A stretch of DNA of 61,129 bases from Burkholderia sp. (GCF_018375725.1 NZ_JAHACR010000004.1:1-61129), one strand, 5' to 3'. Shown: positions 17,334-26,671, counted from the first letter of the stretch. Translations and numbers: made by a program. Notes: generated by a model not told the origin, from the sequence alone.

Positions 17334-19255
17334 TGCTTAGTCGCTTTCTGAACAACAAATCCGATTCGAACCTTTTGCAACGAGAGTCGTCGAGAGGCGA
17401 GGTGATTGACGTCGTCGAGAACGGTGGGGGTTGGGTTCCACCTTCCTCTAAACCGACCGGTGCCGTTGTGGTGGATATTGCTGGAGATCAGCACGCTGTC
17501 GGTAGGGATGCGCGGAGAGACGAGCCGGCGCCGGTGGGTGATACGGTCGAGATCATTACAACGGTTGACGCACTTCCGCTTTTTACGCGGAAAATGTACG
17601 ACGATGACCTGGTACAGATGCCTCCCTCCATGCGGCAAAACATTTGCCCAGTGGAGGTGGTGCCTCCAAACTCGGAGGGCGGCAAGAAGCACGGCGAGTA
17701 CGCGATCATCCTGACCAAAGAGATGCTCAACGATGACTACGTCGATGAGCTGGTAGCGCATCTGGCCGTCAAGTGGGATCTGGTGGCGGGGGGCTACTAT
17801 GTTGCGTCTGACCAGGTGCTGATTGATCTTGCGCGTGACAAGGTGATGGAGAATCGCCGTCGCAAAACGCTCAGCGTGTCCTTGGAGCAGAAGAATGCAA
17901 GCACGCTCTATCGTCAGTTCGAGTTGATGGCTGAGTTCGCGATGGCGAATGAGGTCTCGGATCTTCATATCGACATGAACCGACGTCTCGCGAAGTCGCA
18001 GGTGTCGTTCCGCATTCACGGGAAGCTGGTACACCCCCCGGAGTTCCTGATTGATACGCACACGCTGTTGGACATGGTTGCGTATCTATACAACAACAAG
18101 TCCCAAAACGGGTCTCAGAACTCTTACAACGAGAATCTTCCTCAGCAGTGCCAATTGCAGTTGAGGGTAAGGGATCGCGACTTGCTGTTTCGTTGGGCTT
18201 CAGGACGTACAGCCTTGGGAAGTGTCGTTGTTCTGCGGATGCTTTACCAGGACGACATGCAGAGTATTAAAACGCTCGAGCAACTGGGGTATTTCGAACA
18301 ACAAGTCTGGATGTGGCGCAACGCGATCAGCAGACACAAGGGGGGCATCTCGGTGGCTGGCATTGTGGGCTCGGGAAAGTCCACCACAATGCAAACCAAC
18401 ATGGCGAACCTCCCGGATACGATGGCGAAGTACACCGTAGAGGACCCAGTTGAGTATTTGATCCCAGGTGTGCGCCAGTTCAACGTGTCGCGGTCGCTTA
18501 CTGACACTCAGGAAGACTCGTTCATTGCTTGGAAGCGACAGCTGAAGCGGATGGATCCGAGCGCGGTGCTCATCGGCGAGTGCCGAGATCTGGACAGCGC
18601 CTCGATGTTCAGAGACATCGTGGAATCCGGTCATTTGGGTTTCACGACTGTCCACGCGCCTTCTCACGTCGGCAGTATCGATCGCTTTTGCTCGAGCGAG
18701 CTGGGAATCCCTCGAGAGGTGATGGCAACTCCAGGATTTATGAACTTGCTCGTCTATCAAGCACTGGTGCCGATCAACTGCGAGTGTTGTCAGGACTTTC
18801 CGGCCCGGCAACATGCCGAGGCGTCGTATCTGAACAGAATCGAGCGGCTTTTCGACCTTGACGTCGACGGCATCTACCTGACAAACAAGTCTGGTTGCCC
18901 GAAGTGCAGCAAGCCTGGTTTGGCTGAGTTGAATGGTATCGCCGGACGGAAGGTCGTTGCGGAGATGCTCGAGTTGGACACGTACATGCTGGATATGATT
19001 CGAAATCACAAGAATATGGATCTCATCCAGTACGTGAACCAACTTCGTGTGGCGAAATTTTCGGAGGAGGATTCAAGCGGGAAGTCGGCGATGGAAGTTG
19101 CGATGTACCGGTGTGCCCGAGGCCAAGTTTCACCGTACGAAATCGAGGAGAAGTTTGGCACCTTTGAGCAGTACGAGAACGAGCAGCGACGCTTTGGGCT
19201 CGGCAAGTTTGCAACGGGTGGTGAGCGATTCGGGACCGCAGAGAAACCCCACTAA
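17333..19255 (+). CDS. pilQ: PilQ, GspE-family pilus assembly ATPase
   Basis: A 640-residue protein with an N-terminal domain of about 200 residues and a GspE/VirB11-like ATPase domain. Walker A is GIVGSGKST (343-351). An Asp box-like segment (SAVLIGECRDLDSA) and His box (GFTTVHAPS) follow, then two CxxC pairs (CECC, CPKC) of the GspE zinc element. It powers pilus polymerisation. No separate VirB11 gene is in the window, so this may be the only traffic ATPase of this class here. Confidence 0.93.
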   Translation: MLSRFLNNKSDSNLLQRESSRGEVIDVVENGGGWVPPSSKPTGAVVVDIAGDQHAVGRDARRDEPAPVGDTVEIITTVDALPLFTRKMYDDDLVQMPPSMRQNICPVEVVPPNSEGGKKHGEYAIILTKEMLNDDYVDELVAHLAVKWDLVAGGYYVASDQVLIDLARDKVMENRRRKTLSVSLEQKNASTLYRQFELMAEFAMANEVSDLHIDMNRRLAKSQVSFRIHGKLVHPPEFLIDTHTLLDMVAYLYNNKSQNGSQNSYNENLPQQCQLQLRVRDRDLLFRWASGRTALGSVVVLRMLYQDDMQSIKTLEQLGYFEQQVWMWRNAISRHKGGISVAGIVGSGKSTTMQTNMANLPDTMAKYTVEDPVEYLIPGVRQFNVSRSLTDTQEDSFIAWKRQLKRMDPSAVLIGECRDLDSASMFRDIVESGHLGFTTVHAPSHVGSIDRFCSSELGIPREVMATPGFMNLLVYQALVPINCECCQDFPARQHAEASYLNRIERLFDLDVDGIYLTNKSGCPKCSKPGLAELNGIAGRKVVAEMLELDTYMLDMIRNHKNMDLIQYVNQLRVAKFSEEDSSGKSAMEVAMYRCARGQVSPYEIEEKFGTFEQYENEQRRFGLGKFATGGERFGTAEKPH

Positions 19256-19281
19256 TCCGATTTTTTTGAGGCCTCTTGTAA

Positions 19282-20433
19282 ATGAATTCGATATTGGAGC
19301 GGTTGTCGTTCGGTCGGGCGAGAAGCAGCGACAACCCTACGGCAGGGCGCGGGCTCTTTCTCGCTATATATGAGTTCAAGCAACGGCGCGGGGAGTTTTA
19401 CTCGGACCTTGCCGGGCTTATGGCGGCGCAACCGGGGAAAAACATTCGTGAACTTCTTGAGCCGTACGTTGAGCGGTACGGCTCTATGCCGGAAGGGAAG
19501 CTTGCGGCGTACTGGTTGCAACGGATGGACGAAGATGTCGCGACATTTTCTGAAGCGCTCGTCGGAACAGTCCCGTCGGAAGATCTGACCGTGCTGGCCT
19601 TTGCTGAGCGAGCGGGGGATCTCAAAGTCGGCCTCGAACAGTTGTCGGAGAACATCCGCGGTATGGAAGAGGCGAAGAAAGTTGCGCGGACCGTGCTCTT
19701 CACTGCGGTGGCCGCTGTCGTGATCTTCCACATTTTCCTTGCCGTTGAGGGATTCGTATTGATGCCTCGCACGCTCAAGTCTATTGGGGGAATGATCCCG
19801 CCGGAACACTGGGGCCCGGTCGGGAAAATGTTTTATGGACTCGGGGTAGTTGTCCGCGGGTGGGGTTGGGCGCTGATCCTGCTGGAGGTGTTCGTCTTCG
19901 GGTGGGTGAAGTGGTCCTTTCCGAACTATGTCGGGCGATTCCGGCCGTGGCTAGATCGGCACTTCCTCCCGTATCAGTTTTATCGCGACTTTCGAGGTGC
20001 GGCTTTCCTGTCGTCGCTGGGTGCCGGGACCGTCAGGGTTGGCACGCAGGTCCAGACGGTGCCGGATGTGCTGGAAAAGATGGAGGCTGAAGCCTATCCG
20101 TGGCTGAAATGGCATATCAAGCGAATCCTGAATAATTTTGAGCACGAGCCGAATTCAAAGGGCGAGGCGTTCAACACTGGAATCGTCAACGACCGGGCGT
20201 ATTACCGGATCGTCGATATCGCGGAATATAGCGATATGTCCACAATGCTTTCGAAGGTCGGAGAGATCGTCAGAAAGGCTGCGCCGGCGGAGATGGAAAA
20301 GAAAGCAACCATCGTCCGGTACCTCGTCGTCATGATCGTCATCGTGATGATGCTGGGTATGTACTTCGGCACGTTCAAGATGTCGGACGAATTCAAGGCA
20401 ATTATTCAGCTCAACATGATGATGCGCGGCTAG
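19282..20433 (+). CDS. pilR: PilR, GspF-family inner-membrane platform protein
   Basis: A 383-residue protein with two GspF-like repeats (FAERAGDLKVGLEQLSENI and, later, ADYSDMSTMLSKVGEIV-like IAEYSDMSTMLSKV) and three membrane segments (about 133-155, 190-212 and 350-370). It is the inner-membrane platform for pilin assembly and partner of PilQ. It starts 26 bases after pilQ. A gap of about 215 bases follows before the chosen pilS start. Confidence 0.9.
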   Translation: MNSILERLSFGRARSSDNPTAGRGLFLAIYEFKQRRGEFYSDLAGLMAAQPGKNIRELLEPYVERYGSMPEGKLAAYWLQRMDEDVATFSEALVGTVPSEDLTVLAFAERAGDLKVGLEQLSENIRGMEEAKKVARTVLFTAVAAVVIFHIFLAVEGFVLMPRTLKSIGGMIPPEHWGPVGKMFYGLGVVVRGWGWALILLEVFVFGWVKWSFPNYVGRFRPWLDRHFLPYQFYRDFRGAAFLSSLGAGTVRVGTQVQTVPDVLEKMEAEAYPWLKWHIKRILNNFEHEPNSKGEAFNTGIVNDRAYYRIVDIAEYSDMSTMLSKVGEIVRKAAPAEMEKKATIVRYLVVMIVIVMMLGMYFGTFKMSDEFKAIIQLNMMMRG

Positions 20434-20648
20434 CGGGCTTGCGGTTTCGTTGGGCATGAAAGATCCCCTGGATAGCGGTTGTTTCGAAGTTTCGCCTTGT
20501 GTGGTGGGGTGTTGTAATCAGGTCAACGTCCAGTTTGGGCGCATGCCTTGCGTGGATGAGCGCCTATTGGGTAGTTCAGTCCTGGCAAGAGAGGGTGAAT
20601 GGATACTTTTTGAGGAGCATGAGAATCGTGGAAATCCGGGAAATCAAC

Positions 20649-21224
20649 ATGGCGCAGGGCGATGCGGACACTTCGGTCTATGACCAGAAGGTGCGGAAGG
20701 ATAGTCGGAGGGCCGAGGCGCAACGTGGGAGCGTGCTGATCGAGTATGGCCTTTACCTGCTCGTTGCGCTCATCGCAGTTGTCGGCCTGTACGCGTATTT
20801 CAACTCGAACAGTGTCGGCGAGCAGACCAACCAACTGGGCCAGGATCTGACGTCGCTTGCGGGTAAGGTGAAATCCTCGTATTCGGGCCAGTATGCGAAC
20901 GTTACGAACGGCAACCTCGACACGGGTGGCTTCTTCAAGAACCTGGTCTCGATGTCGGATAACGCGGGGGTCGTGACCACGGCCCCCGGCGGCGGTCAAC
21001 TTACCGTCACCTCCGGCACCCTGAACGTTGCAGGGGATTCGGTGCAGTACAAGGTCACGAACCTGCCGGATTCGGCCTGTCAGCCCATCTTGTCGGCAAT
21101 TCAACGTGGGGCTGCGAAGATCACCATCAATGCGACGGTCATCAAGTCGCCGACGGTGACGTTCAACCCGGCGAACATGACGTGCACCGGGGATGCGAAC
21201 ACCCTTACTTTCCTGATGAGCTGA
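20649..21224 (+). CDS. pilS: PilS, type IVb major prepilin
   Basis: About 191 residues from ATG 20649. A 27-residue leader ends in QRG, followed by SVLIEYGLYLLVALIAVVG. The Gly before the cleavage site and Glu at mature position 5 are the prepilin peptidase recognition features. The C-terminal half has two Cys (SACQP, MTCTG) that can form the usual pilin disulfide. Start is uncertain: ATG 20619 and GTG 20628 lie upstream near a GAGGAG. No prepilin peptidase gene is in the window. Confidence 0.88.
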   Translation: MAQGDADTSVYDQKVRKDSRRAEAQRGSVLIEYGLYLLVALIAVVGLYAYFNSNSVGEQTNQLGQDLTSLAGKVKSSYSGQYANVTNGNLDTGGFFKNLVSMSDNAGVVTTAPGGGQLTVTSGTLNVAGDSVQYKVTNLPDSACQPILSAIQRGAAKITINATVIKSPTVTFNPANMTCTGDANTLTFLMS

Positions 21225-21251
21225 TCTGTCCGTCTCGGGGAAGTATGGCAG

Positions 21252-21274
21252 GGCGCCTCGCGGCGCCTTTTTTT
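21252..21274 (+). terminator. Rho-independent terminator after pilS
   Basis: Stem GGCGCC / GGCGCC with loop TCGC followed by seven T residues. It separates the pilN-pilS unit from pilV, leaving pilV under its own control region at about 21356. Confidence 0.9.
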
Positions 21275-21355
21275 ATGAGAGGTCTATTACTCTCGGTATT
21301 GAGAACTGCCAAGAGGTGCGACCTGAAATGTGATCGTTCCGCTAGCATCGTAGGC

Positions 21356-21373
21356 TATACTTCCTGATGGGAA
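21356..21373 (+). promoter_or_regulatory. Palindromic operator / -10 candidate upstream of pilV
   Basis: TATACTTCCTGATGGGAA. The dyad TTCCTGATGGGAA (21361-21373) is a copy of the recurrent motif, and TATACT immediately left could be a -10 hexamer reading toward pilV, 60-70 bases upstream of its ATG. No good -35 was found at the standard spacing. Confidence 0.55.
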
Positions 21374-21432
21374 ATAACGCGGCGATCGCCGACGCCCGAT
21401 AGCGTTAGGGCGGTCATTGTCAAGGGGCTTCC

Positions 21433-23103
21433 ATGGACAAGATACTGAGTTTGAACAATTTCGACCGTACCGCGGCGGCGACGGGACGTCATGGTATGTC
21501 GTTGCGCCGGAGGAAACTCGGGCAACGCGGTTCGATGCTCATTGACACTGCGCTCGCACTTACGGTTGCGACAATTGCCCTCACGGGGCAGATGGCGCAG
21601 ACATCGGAAGCGATCGACGAGTCGATTGCGAAAGCAACGGGGCAGTGGGCTGTCGAATACCAAGGTGGGCTTAATGGTTACTACAGCACAAACGGTCAGG
21701 CCATTATGGCCAACCAAGGTGTTGCCGGTGTGGCCAATCCGTATGCCCCGACAATTCCAGAGCTCGTCAATCTTGGTTACTTGCCGCAGGGCTTTGGATC
21801 GAAGGCGCCGAATGGCCAAGTATTCACCTCGAACGTTACCCAGGTTTGCCCCGGTGGGAACTGTACGCTGGCTGGGTATGTGTATTCAACGAGTCCATAC
21901 AAGGACGGTACTGGGGCCGTACGAAACGACCTAGCCGGGATTGCCATGCAGGCAGCGGGGGCTGATGCAGGTATGACACCCCCGGGTCAGACAGGTCAGT
22001 TGGTTGGGACGGGCAACAGCTGGCAAACACCGATGGCAGGTGTTCAGGTTGGTACGTTGGCGATGCGCGTTGGTTCCTATTCGGCAACGGATGCGATATT
22101 GAGCCAGTTTTACATGCTCAACGGGTCACGCAAGCTGACCGGTGCGATGAACGCCAACGGGAACAATATCAACAGCGTCGGGAACCTGTCAGCTCAAGGG
22201 AAAATCGCGACGAACGGTCTTAACCCGAACGACCTACCGAGTGGATGGGGTGGTGGCATCCGGACGTGGGACGTGTACGCAGGAGGGACCGTCGGAGTCG
22301 GAGCCGGTGGCGGAGCTATGCCGGTTGCCTTTATGGACCAGACCGGTACAGTTCAGGGACAGAGTGTAAACTCTACCGGGAACGTAAACGCCTCTGGGAC
22401 GTTGTGGTCGAACGGCGGCGTCGTTACCAACGGGAACATGACGTTGGCGACCAGCGGTTCACAGATCACGAATCCGGGGCGCATGCACATCAACGTTGGC
22501 GAAAATCTTTACCTGCAGCCGTGGTCCGGTGGCTCGACTATTGTCGGCGGCGGCGGCGGCAGCGGCAATCTGCAGGTGACCGGTACTACGTATATGTATG
22601 GCCCGACAGTCAACCAAGGCTATACGTACCTGAACGGTGGTGGCGTTGTGAATAGTTCGCTGTCGATGGCAGCAACGGCGTGGACAGGTTGGGGCTGTTC
22701 CGGTACCGGGATTACGACCGATCCAAACGGTGACTTGTTATCGTGCAAATCAGGCGTGTGGCAGCAGGTGGGATCGTCGGGTACCACCAACTACGTCTCG
22801 ATGGACATCGGCAATGGCGGTTGGTTCGGGATACCCGCAAACTCGACGCGCGTTGATGGATATATAGTCGTTTCGTGGACTGGCAGCAACGCGGGTGTAG
22901 CTCAGTTCATCGTTAGGGATACAGCGGGGAACATCCAGAATTATTTCTATGCCGGTGACTACGGCTGGAACGACGGCGGAAGTGGTTCTAAATGGTGGAT
23001 TCCTGTGTCGATTCCTGTCGTTTCGAATTCGGCGTCGATTCAGATGGTGCAAATCAACGGCAGCAATTCTCTTACCTGGCACGTCGCAAGCTACACCCAG
23101 TAA
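21433..23103 (+). CDS. pilV: PilV, minor prepilin / tip adhesin
   Basis: A 556-residue protein with leader ending QRG, then SMLIDTALALTVATIALTGQ, a prepilin-like helix with Asp instead of Glu at mature position 5. A long Gly/Asn-rich middle contains repeated N-G-N motifs. Near residues 425-445, CSGTGITTDPNGDLLSCKSG resembles the end of the PilV constant region. The last 110 residues form a distinct, probably recipient-binding, domain. In IncI1 plasmids this tail is exchanged by a shufflon; no second tail copy was seen here. AAGGGG lies 6 bases before the ATG. Confidence 0.88.
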   Translation: MDKILSLNNFDRTAAATGRHGMSLRRRKLGQRGSMLIDTALALTVATIALTGQMAQTSEAIDESIAKATGQWAVEYQGGLNGYYSTNGQAIMANQGVAGVANPYAPTIPELVNLGYLPQGFGSKAPNGQVFTSNVTQVCPGGNCTLAGYVYSTSPYKDGTGAVRNDLAGIAMQAAGADAGMTPPGQTGQLVGTGNSWQTPMAGVQVGTLAMRVGSYSATDAILSQFYMLNGSRKLTGAMNANGNNINSVGNLSAQGKIATNGLNPNDLPSGWGGGIRTWDVYAGGTVGVGAGGGAMPVAFMDQTGTVQGQSVNSTGNVNASGTLWSNGGVVTNGNMTLATSGSQITNPGRMHINVGENLYLQPWSGGSTIVGGGGGSGNLQVTGTTYMYGPTVNQGYTYLNGGGVVNSSLSMAATAWTGWGCSGTGITTDPNGDLLSCKSGVWQQVGSSGTTNYVSMDIGNGGWFGIPANSTRVDGYIVVSWTGSNAGVAQFIVRDTAGNIQNYFYAGDYGWNDGGSGSKWWIPVSIPVVSNSASIQMVQINGSNSLTWHVASYTQ

Positions 23104-23106
23104 TCC

Positions 23107-23135
23107 CTTTGCCCCGGGAGATCCCCGGGGCAAAG
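23107..23135 (+). terminator. Strong hairpin just after pilV
   Basis: Perfect 12-bp stem CTTTGCCCCGGG / CCCGGGGCAAAG with loop AGATC, 4 bases after the pilV stop. It lacks a T-tract but its strength and place suggest the transcript end or an mRNA-protecting hairpin. Confidence 0.7.
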
Positions 23136-24275
23136 CGGCCAATAGTCTATCCTGACACCTTCCTCCCCCCAAAAAAACAGAGATCCGCTGAAGCGCGGAA
23201 TCTTCGATTGTCTAAAGCGCACCGGCTAACCTGCTCACAGCGACTGAACCTGATTCTGCGCTCGTGCGTCGTTCGGACCTCTACTCCGATTGGGATAAAT
23301 GGTATCCGGTTCACGCCGGTGATTTGGGCTAAACCTGCCCGTCTTCAATCAGCCCCCTGTTGATATCACCACGCGGTAGTTTTTCGGCTCGGCATGTTGA
23401 TGCCGTGCGAGCACGCGGCGCCTTCGGTGGTTGGTTAATCACCAGCATGTACGCCAAGCCCATGTCAAGCGCGTCGTCCGGCAATCCACGCTTCAACAAG
23501 TCGTCCACCTTGCGGGGCTTGACCGCACCGCTCGAACGTCGGCCGGACGTTCGTCCGCCTGAGCGCGCCCGCGTCGAATATGACCTTCGGCTGCAGGGCT
23601 TCCAGGCTGTAGCCCAGCCAATCCGCTTCATCACCCCCGATCACATTATCCAGGCGCTCAGCGCAGGCGCTGGTCACCGGCTACTCGAAGCAAGGATCTA
23701 CGGCTTCCCGTTTTGGAATGCCTTGATCAGGAGTTAGACGTGTCCTTGCAGGCCGTGCGAATGGACTTCAGCCAGCTTCCGAGGGCTTCGTAGGCCGCGA
23801 CCTCCGTCGAGTTTTCGTAGGTCGCAGCACGAACAGTTCGCGCCGACTGAAGCCGACCGGACTGTCAACGGCAGCTGGGCGACTTCGACGTTGACGAAAT
23901 AGTCGTGACCGTCGTGCTCGACCCAAGAACCTCGTAGACCGACATGTCGAACGGACGCCGGCACGATGTCGCATCCCGTTGCAAACCCAAATTTTGAATG
24001 ACGTTTTCATTGGCACGGTCGCTGCGCAATCAGCGGTAGCAGCCTTGCGTCACCATTCAGCCAGCCCATTGCATGGGCGGGGGGCGATGGCTTTGAGAGC
24101 CGGTTGGAGTTGAAAGCTGTCGGTGATGAGCCCAAGGCGTGATCCCGGCTCGTGCATGTCTGGACTGCCGAGCGGGGATCGTGAGCTGCCATGCCACATG
24201 AATCGGAGTGACGCGCCTTTCTGGTGCGACGATCTCTGGCGGGGTTCAGGACTGAACCTGCAAGAAACTTCGAGT
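23136..24275. other. About 1.1 kb without a convincing gene; degenerate coding remnants
   Basis: No intact, well-started gene is visible. On the minus strand, three short open stretches look like pieces of decayed genes: 23329-23634, 23465-23677 (neighbouring frames, as after a frameshift) and 23734-23964. None has a clear ribosome site or recognised family. A disused pilV tail or cargo gene is possible. The right part (24050-24275) lies downstream of the transglycosylase gene and shows nothing recognisable. Confidence 0.4.
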
Positions 24276-24743
24276 TCAGCGAGGGGAAACCAGTCCCCAC
24301 GACGCCAGAATTCCTTGGATCGCGCGAGCATATTGGTCCCGCTGTCGTGGGGTCTCTGAATGATAAGAACCGATGGCGGCCCACGTATTGCCGTACTTGA
24401 CCATTTTTTGCTTTAGATGCCAAGCGGCAACATAGATGTTGACGCACTGGTCCCTCAAGGACGACGGGCTTACACCATACGCCTCGAGCTCCGGGAAGTG
24501 AATTGAGTTGATCTGCAATTCACCCACGTCAATTGAGCCGTTGGAGTTGCGGTGGACGGCTGTGGGGTCGCCTTTGGACTCGTACCACGCGATTGCCCGA
24601 AGAATGTTCGGGTTCACCGATTGATAGGTACCGGCGTCATCAAAGCAATCTGCCAGGGCGGGTTGTGCTGCGGTCAGCAGCACGAGAGCCACCCCGGCCA
24701 TCAGCCCCGTAAGCCGACGGCGGATGCGAAGGCTTGTGTGCAA
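24276..24743 (-). CDS. VirB1/PilT-type lytic transglycosylase
   Basis: A 155-residue secreted protein. I chose TTG at 24743 because GAGGAG lies 7 bases upstream and it yields a clean signal peptide (LMAGVALVLLTAAQPALA). The mature part is an SLT domain with catalytic Glu55 in AIAWYESKGDPTAVHRN, then the GELQINSIHF and C-terminal WAAIGSYHS blocks. Enzymes of this class open peptidoglycan for T4SS or pilus assembly (VirB1, R64 PilT, IagB). It is encoded apart from, and opposite to, the T4SS and pil operons, at the end of the partition operon. Confidence 0.9.
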   Translation of the reverse strand: MHTSLRIRRRLTGLMAGVALVLLTAAQPALADCFDDAGTYQSVNPNILRAIAWYESKGDPTAVHRNSNGSIDVGELQINSIHFPELEAYGVSPSSLRDQCVNIYVAAWHLKQKMVKYGNTWAAIGSYHSETPRQRDQYARAIQGILASWGLVSPR

Positions 24744-25114
24744 AGCGAGCTCCTCGAGAGGGTGTTGGATCGAATACCGCGGCCGCGCGAGTTGTCGGAG
24801 TCCGACGGGTCGATGTCGTACTTCGAGGCAACCTTGGACAGCTTGGCGTTGAGGCTGTCGAGCGTGACCAGCAGGCGGTTGAGGCGAACCAGCAGCCACG
24901 CGAGCGCCGGCGTCAGGTTCGTGCCGGACATCGCGGCCGAGTAGGTGTCGACCACATCACCGTTTTGCTCGACCAGTCCGTTTTTCACGCCTTCCATACG
25001 GAGGAACAGGTCGTAAAGATCGGCCCGGCCGTCACCGGTGCCGCGCAGTTGGGCCGGGACGCTCCGGCGATCGAATTGCGCGTATTCGCACATGTATTGG
25101 TTGGTCACGCTCAT
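24701..25114 (-). CDS. Unknown 137-residue protein
   Basis: Starts at ATG 25114 with AAGGAG 8 bases upstream. Residues 1-100 are mostly helical and mildly charged (QYMCEYAQFDRRSVPAQL, then LFLRMEGVKNGLVEQNGDVVDTY and LVRLNRLLVTLDSLNAKL). The last 30 residues are Ser/Arg-rich and overlap the next gene by 43 bases, so the true end of the conserved part may be earlier. No family recognised. It lies between the parR-like gene and the transglycosylase gene, same direction. Confidence 0.65.
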   Translation of the reverse strand: MSVTNQYMCEYAQFDRRSVPAQLRGTGDGRADLYDLFLRMEGVKNGLVEQNGDVVDTYSAAMSGTNLTPALAWLLVRLNRLLVTLDSLNAKLSKVASKYDIDPSDSDNSRGRGIRSNTLSRSSLCTQAFASAVGLRG

Positions 25115-25184
25115 GGTTATCTCCTTGATAGGTCTTACAGGAGTCAATGTACCGACGTGCGTTTCTGTTTCTAGCCCTGTTGTG

Positions 25185-25604
25185 TTAATCGGGTAGCCAC
25201 GCGAGCGCGGCTTGGGATTCGTCCACCACAAGCCCCCCAGCCGTTTCGGATGGGGAGGGGACGGCCGATGGCGGATCGGGTTGCGGTGCAGCTGAGACTG
25301 GGACAGCGGTTTTCCGAGCATCAACGCTTTGGGGCGCGCTCTGTCGCTCAGCGGATGATTCCGGCGTTTGATCCGCCGGAATCGTCGCCACCGCGACTGC
25401 ATTTCGCGAATGAACCAGCTTGACGATATCTGCAACCGATTTGATCGGCCCGTGCAGGTCCTCAAGGTGAGCGCCGAGCTCGGCCAGGCGAAGAAGCTCG
25501 ATATTTGCATCCGAGCCTTCCTCAAGGCGTTCCATATGGCGGAGAACGGCGTGATGCGCGGGAACCGTGATCCGAAGTCGCATGGCGGAAGGAGGGCGTG
25601 CCAT
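25185..25604 (-). CDS. Probable ParR/StbB-type partner of ParM-like ATPase
   Basis: A 139-residue protein beginning 11 bases after the parM-like stop. The N-terminal 50 residues (MRLRITVPAHHAVLRHMERL, then SDANIELLRLAELGAHLEDL) could be a ribbon-helix-helix-like DNA-binding unit. The rest is Pro/Ala/Ser-rich and probably disordered. In type II partition systems the small gene directly after parM encodes the DNA-binding adaptor ParR that bridges centromere and filament. Assignment is from position, size and N-terminal pattern, not a clear family match. Confidence 0.5.
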   Translation of the reverse strand: MARPPSAMRLRITVPAHHAVLRHMERLEEGSDANIELLRLAELGAHLEDLHGPIKSVADIVKLVHSRNAVAVATIPADQTPESSAERQSAPQSVDARKTAVPVSAAPQPDPPSAVPSPSETAGGLVVDESQAALAWLPD

Positions 25605-25615
25605 GGTCGAGTTCC

Positions 25616-26671
25616 TCAGGCTGCAGCTCGGTTGCTCGCGTCTCGCGCCGCCCAGAATTCGCCGGCGTATTGGAATCCGCGGACGTTGCTATAGACCGGA
25701 TCGGCATCGGTGTGGATCTGGCTGTGCGACTTGCCCAGCTCCTTCTTTACATAGTCCGCGAAGAGATGCGCGCCGCCACCGGTGATCAGGATGTTGTCGA
25801 TGTCGGAAATGTTCCCGATCGACAGCAGCATTTCGCTGATTGCGTCTTCGACGATCCGAGTCACGATCGGGCGCATCGGCGTGATATCCACCTGGCGGCC
25901 ATTGATATACAGCGGGGCATTCATGCGAAGAGCGTTATCGATCCGCTGCATCGTCCGCGGGTTCAGCGTGAGATCCGGTGCAATGTGCTCGGCCACGGCA
26001 CTGATGACGGCCCAGACAGACTTTGGAGTTGCGCTGCAACGGCCGGTCAGGGGGCGGGCGCCCTCGGTGACGAACCAGTCGAGGGTACCGAATCCAGGGT
26101 CGATGACCAGGTTCGTCTGGTACTGCATTGATTCCAAAAGCTTACGGGGGACCGCGTAGTTATAGAAGGCGCCGCTCGGCTGCGGGAAGACTTTCACTCG
26201 GCGCACGTCTACCTTGAGGTTCTGGTCGGGCTTGATGGGATTCGGGACTTCGTGAACTCCGGTCAGGAGGCCCTTGAGTTCGTCGGCGTAGCGATCGTAA
26301 GTGGTCAACGGGAGGCCCACGACCATGTAGTCGACGGCCTGCAGCCGCATCTTTTGAAGAGCGCCGAGGAAGAGTGCGCGATAGATGCGGGTCGTTGAGT
26401 AGGCTGCGGCGACCTCGCGCTTATAAATTCCCTTCGATTCCGCGAGGGCGTCGGCGCCTACGGCATAGCTCTCGCCGTCGACCGCGACGACGATCCGATC
26501 GGCCTTGCTCATCAGGCCGCCGGTGAAATCCGATTGAGTGGCTCGCGGGGCGAGCGAAGGGAACAGACCGACCTGGGCGTCGCTGTCGATGTTGCGCTGG
26601 GAGGTGGTGTACTTGGTGTTGCCGTAGCCGACGTCGATGGCACGAACGATGGGCGGGGTTGCCTTGCTCAT
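25616..26671 (-). CDS. parM: ParM/StbA-like actin-type plasmid partition ATPase
   Basis: A 351-residue protein with the actin/Hsp70 fold signatures: phosphate 1 (VRAIDVGYGNTKYT), phosphate 2 (NLVIDPGFGTLDW) and adenosine motif (NILITGGGAHLF). ParM proteins form dynamic filaments that push plasmid copies apart. ATG 26671 is chosen, with TGGAGA about 8 bases upstream. The control region carries a good promoter and two palindromic operators. A repeat-rich tract that could be the centromere lies directly upstream. Confidence 0.88.
   Translation of the reverse strand: MSKATPPIVRAIDVGYGNTKYTTSQRNIDSDAQVGLFPSLAPRATQSDFTGGLMSKADRIVVAVDGESYAVGADALAESKGIYKREVAAAYSTTRIYRALFLGALQKMRLQAVDYMVVGLPLTTYDRYADELKGLLTGVHEVPNPIKPDQNLKVDVRRVKVFPQPSGAFYNYAVPRKLLESMQYQTNLVIDPGFGTLDWFVTEGARPLTGRCSATPKSVWAVISAVAEHIAPDLTLNPRTMQRIDNALRMNAPLYINGRQVDITPMRPIVTRIVEDAISEMLLSIGNISDIDNILITGGGAHLFADYVKKELGKSHSQIHTDADPVYSNVRGFQYAGEFWAARDASNRAAA

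Noticed and set aside
23104..24300. Shufflon segments with alternative pilV tails
   Set aside because: No second copy of the pilV constant-region end and no repeated recombination sites were seen; only degenerate frames.
25116..25135. Further copy of the recurrent palindrome (CTCCTTGATAGG)
   Set aside because: Only a partial match, and the sequence is the ribosome site of the 137-residue gene.
25598..26159. Long + strand frame opposite parM
   Set aside because: It mirrors the parM gene in reverse, lacks a start signal and has no recognisable sequence. High-GC codon bias explains it.
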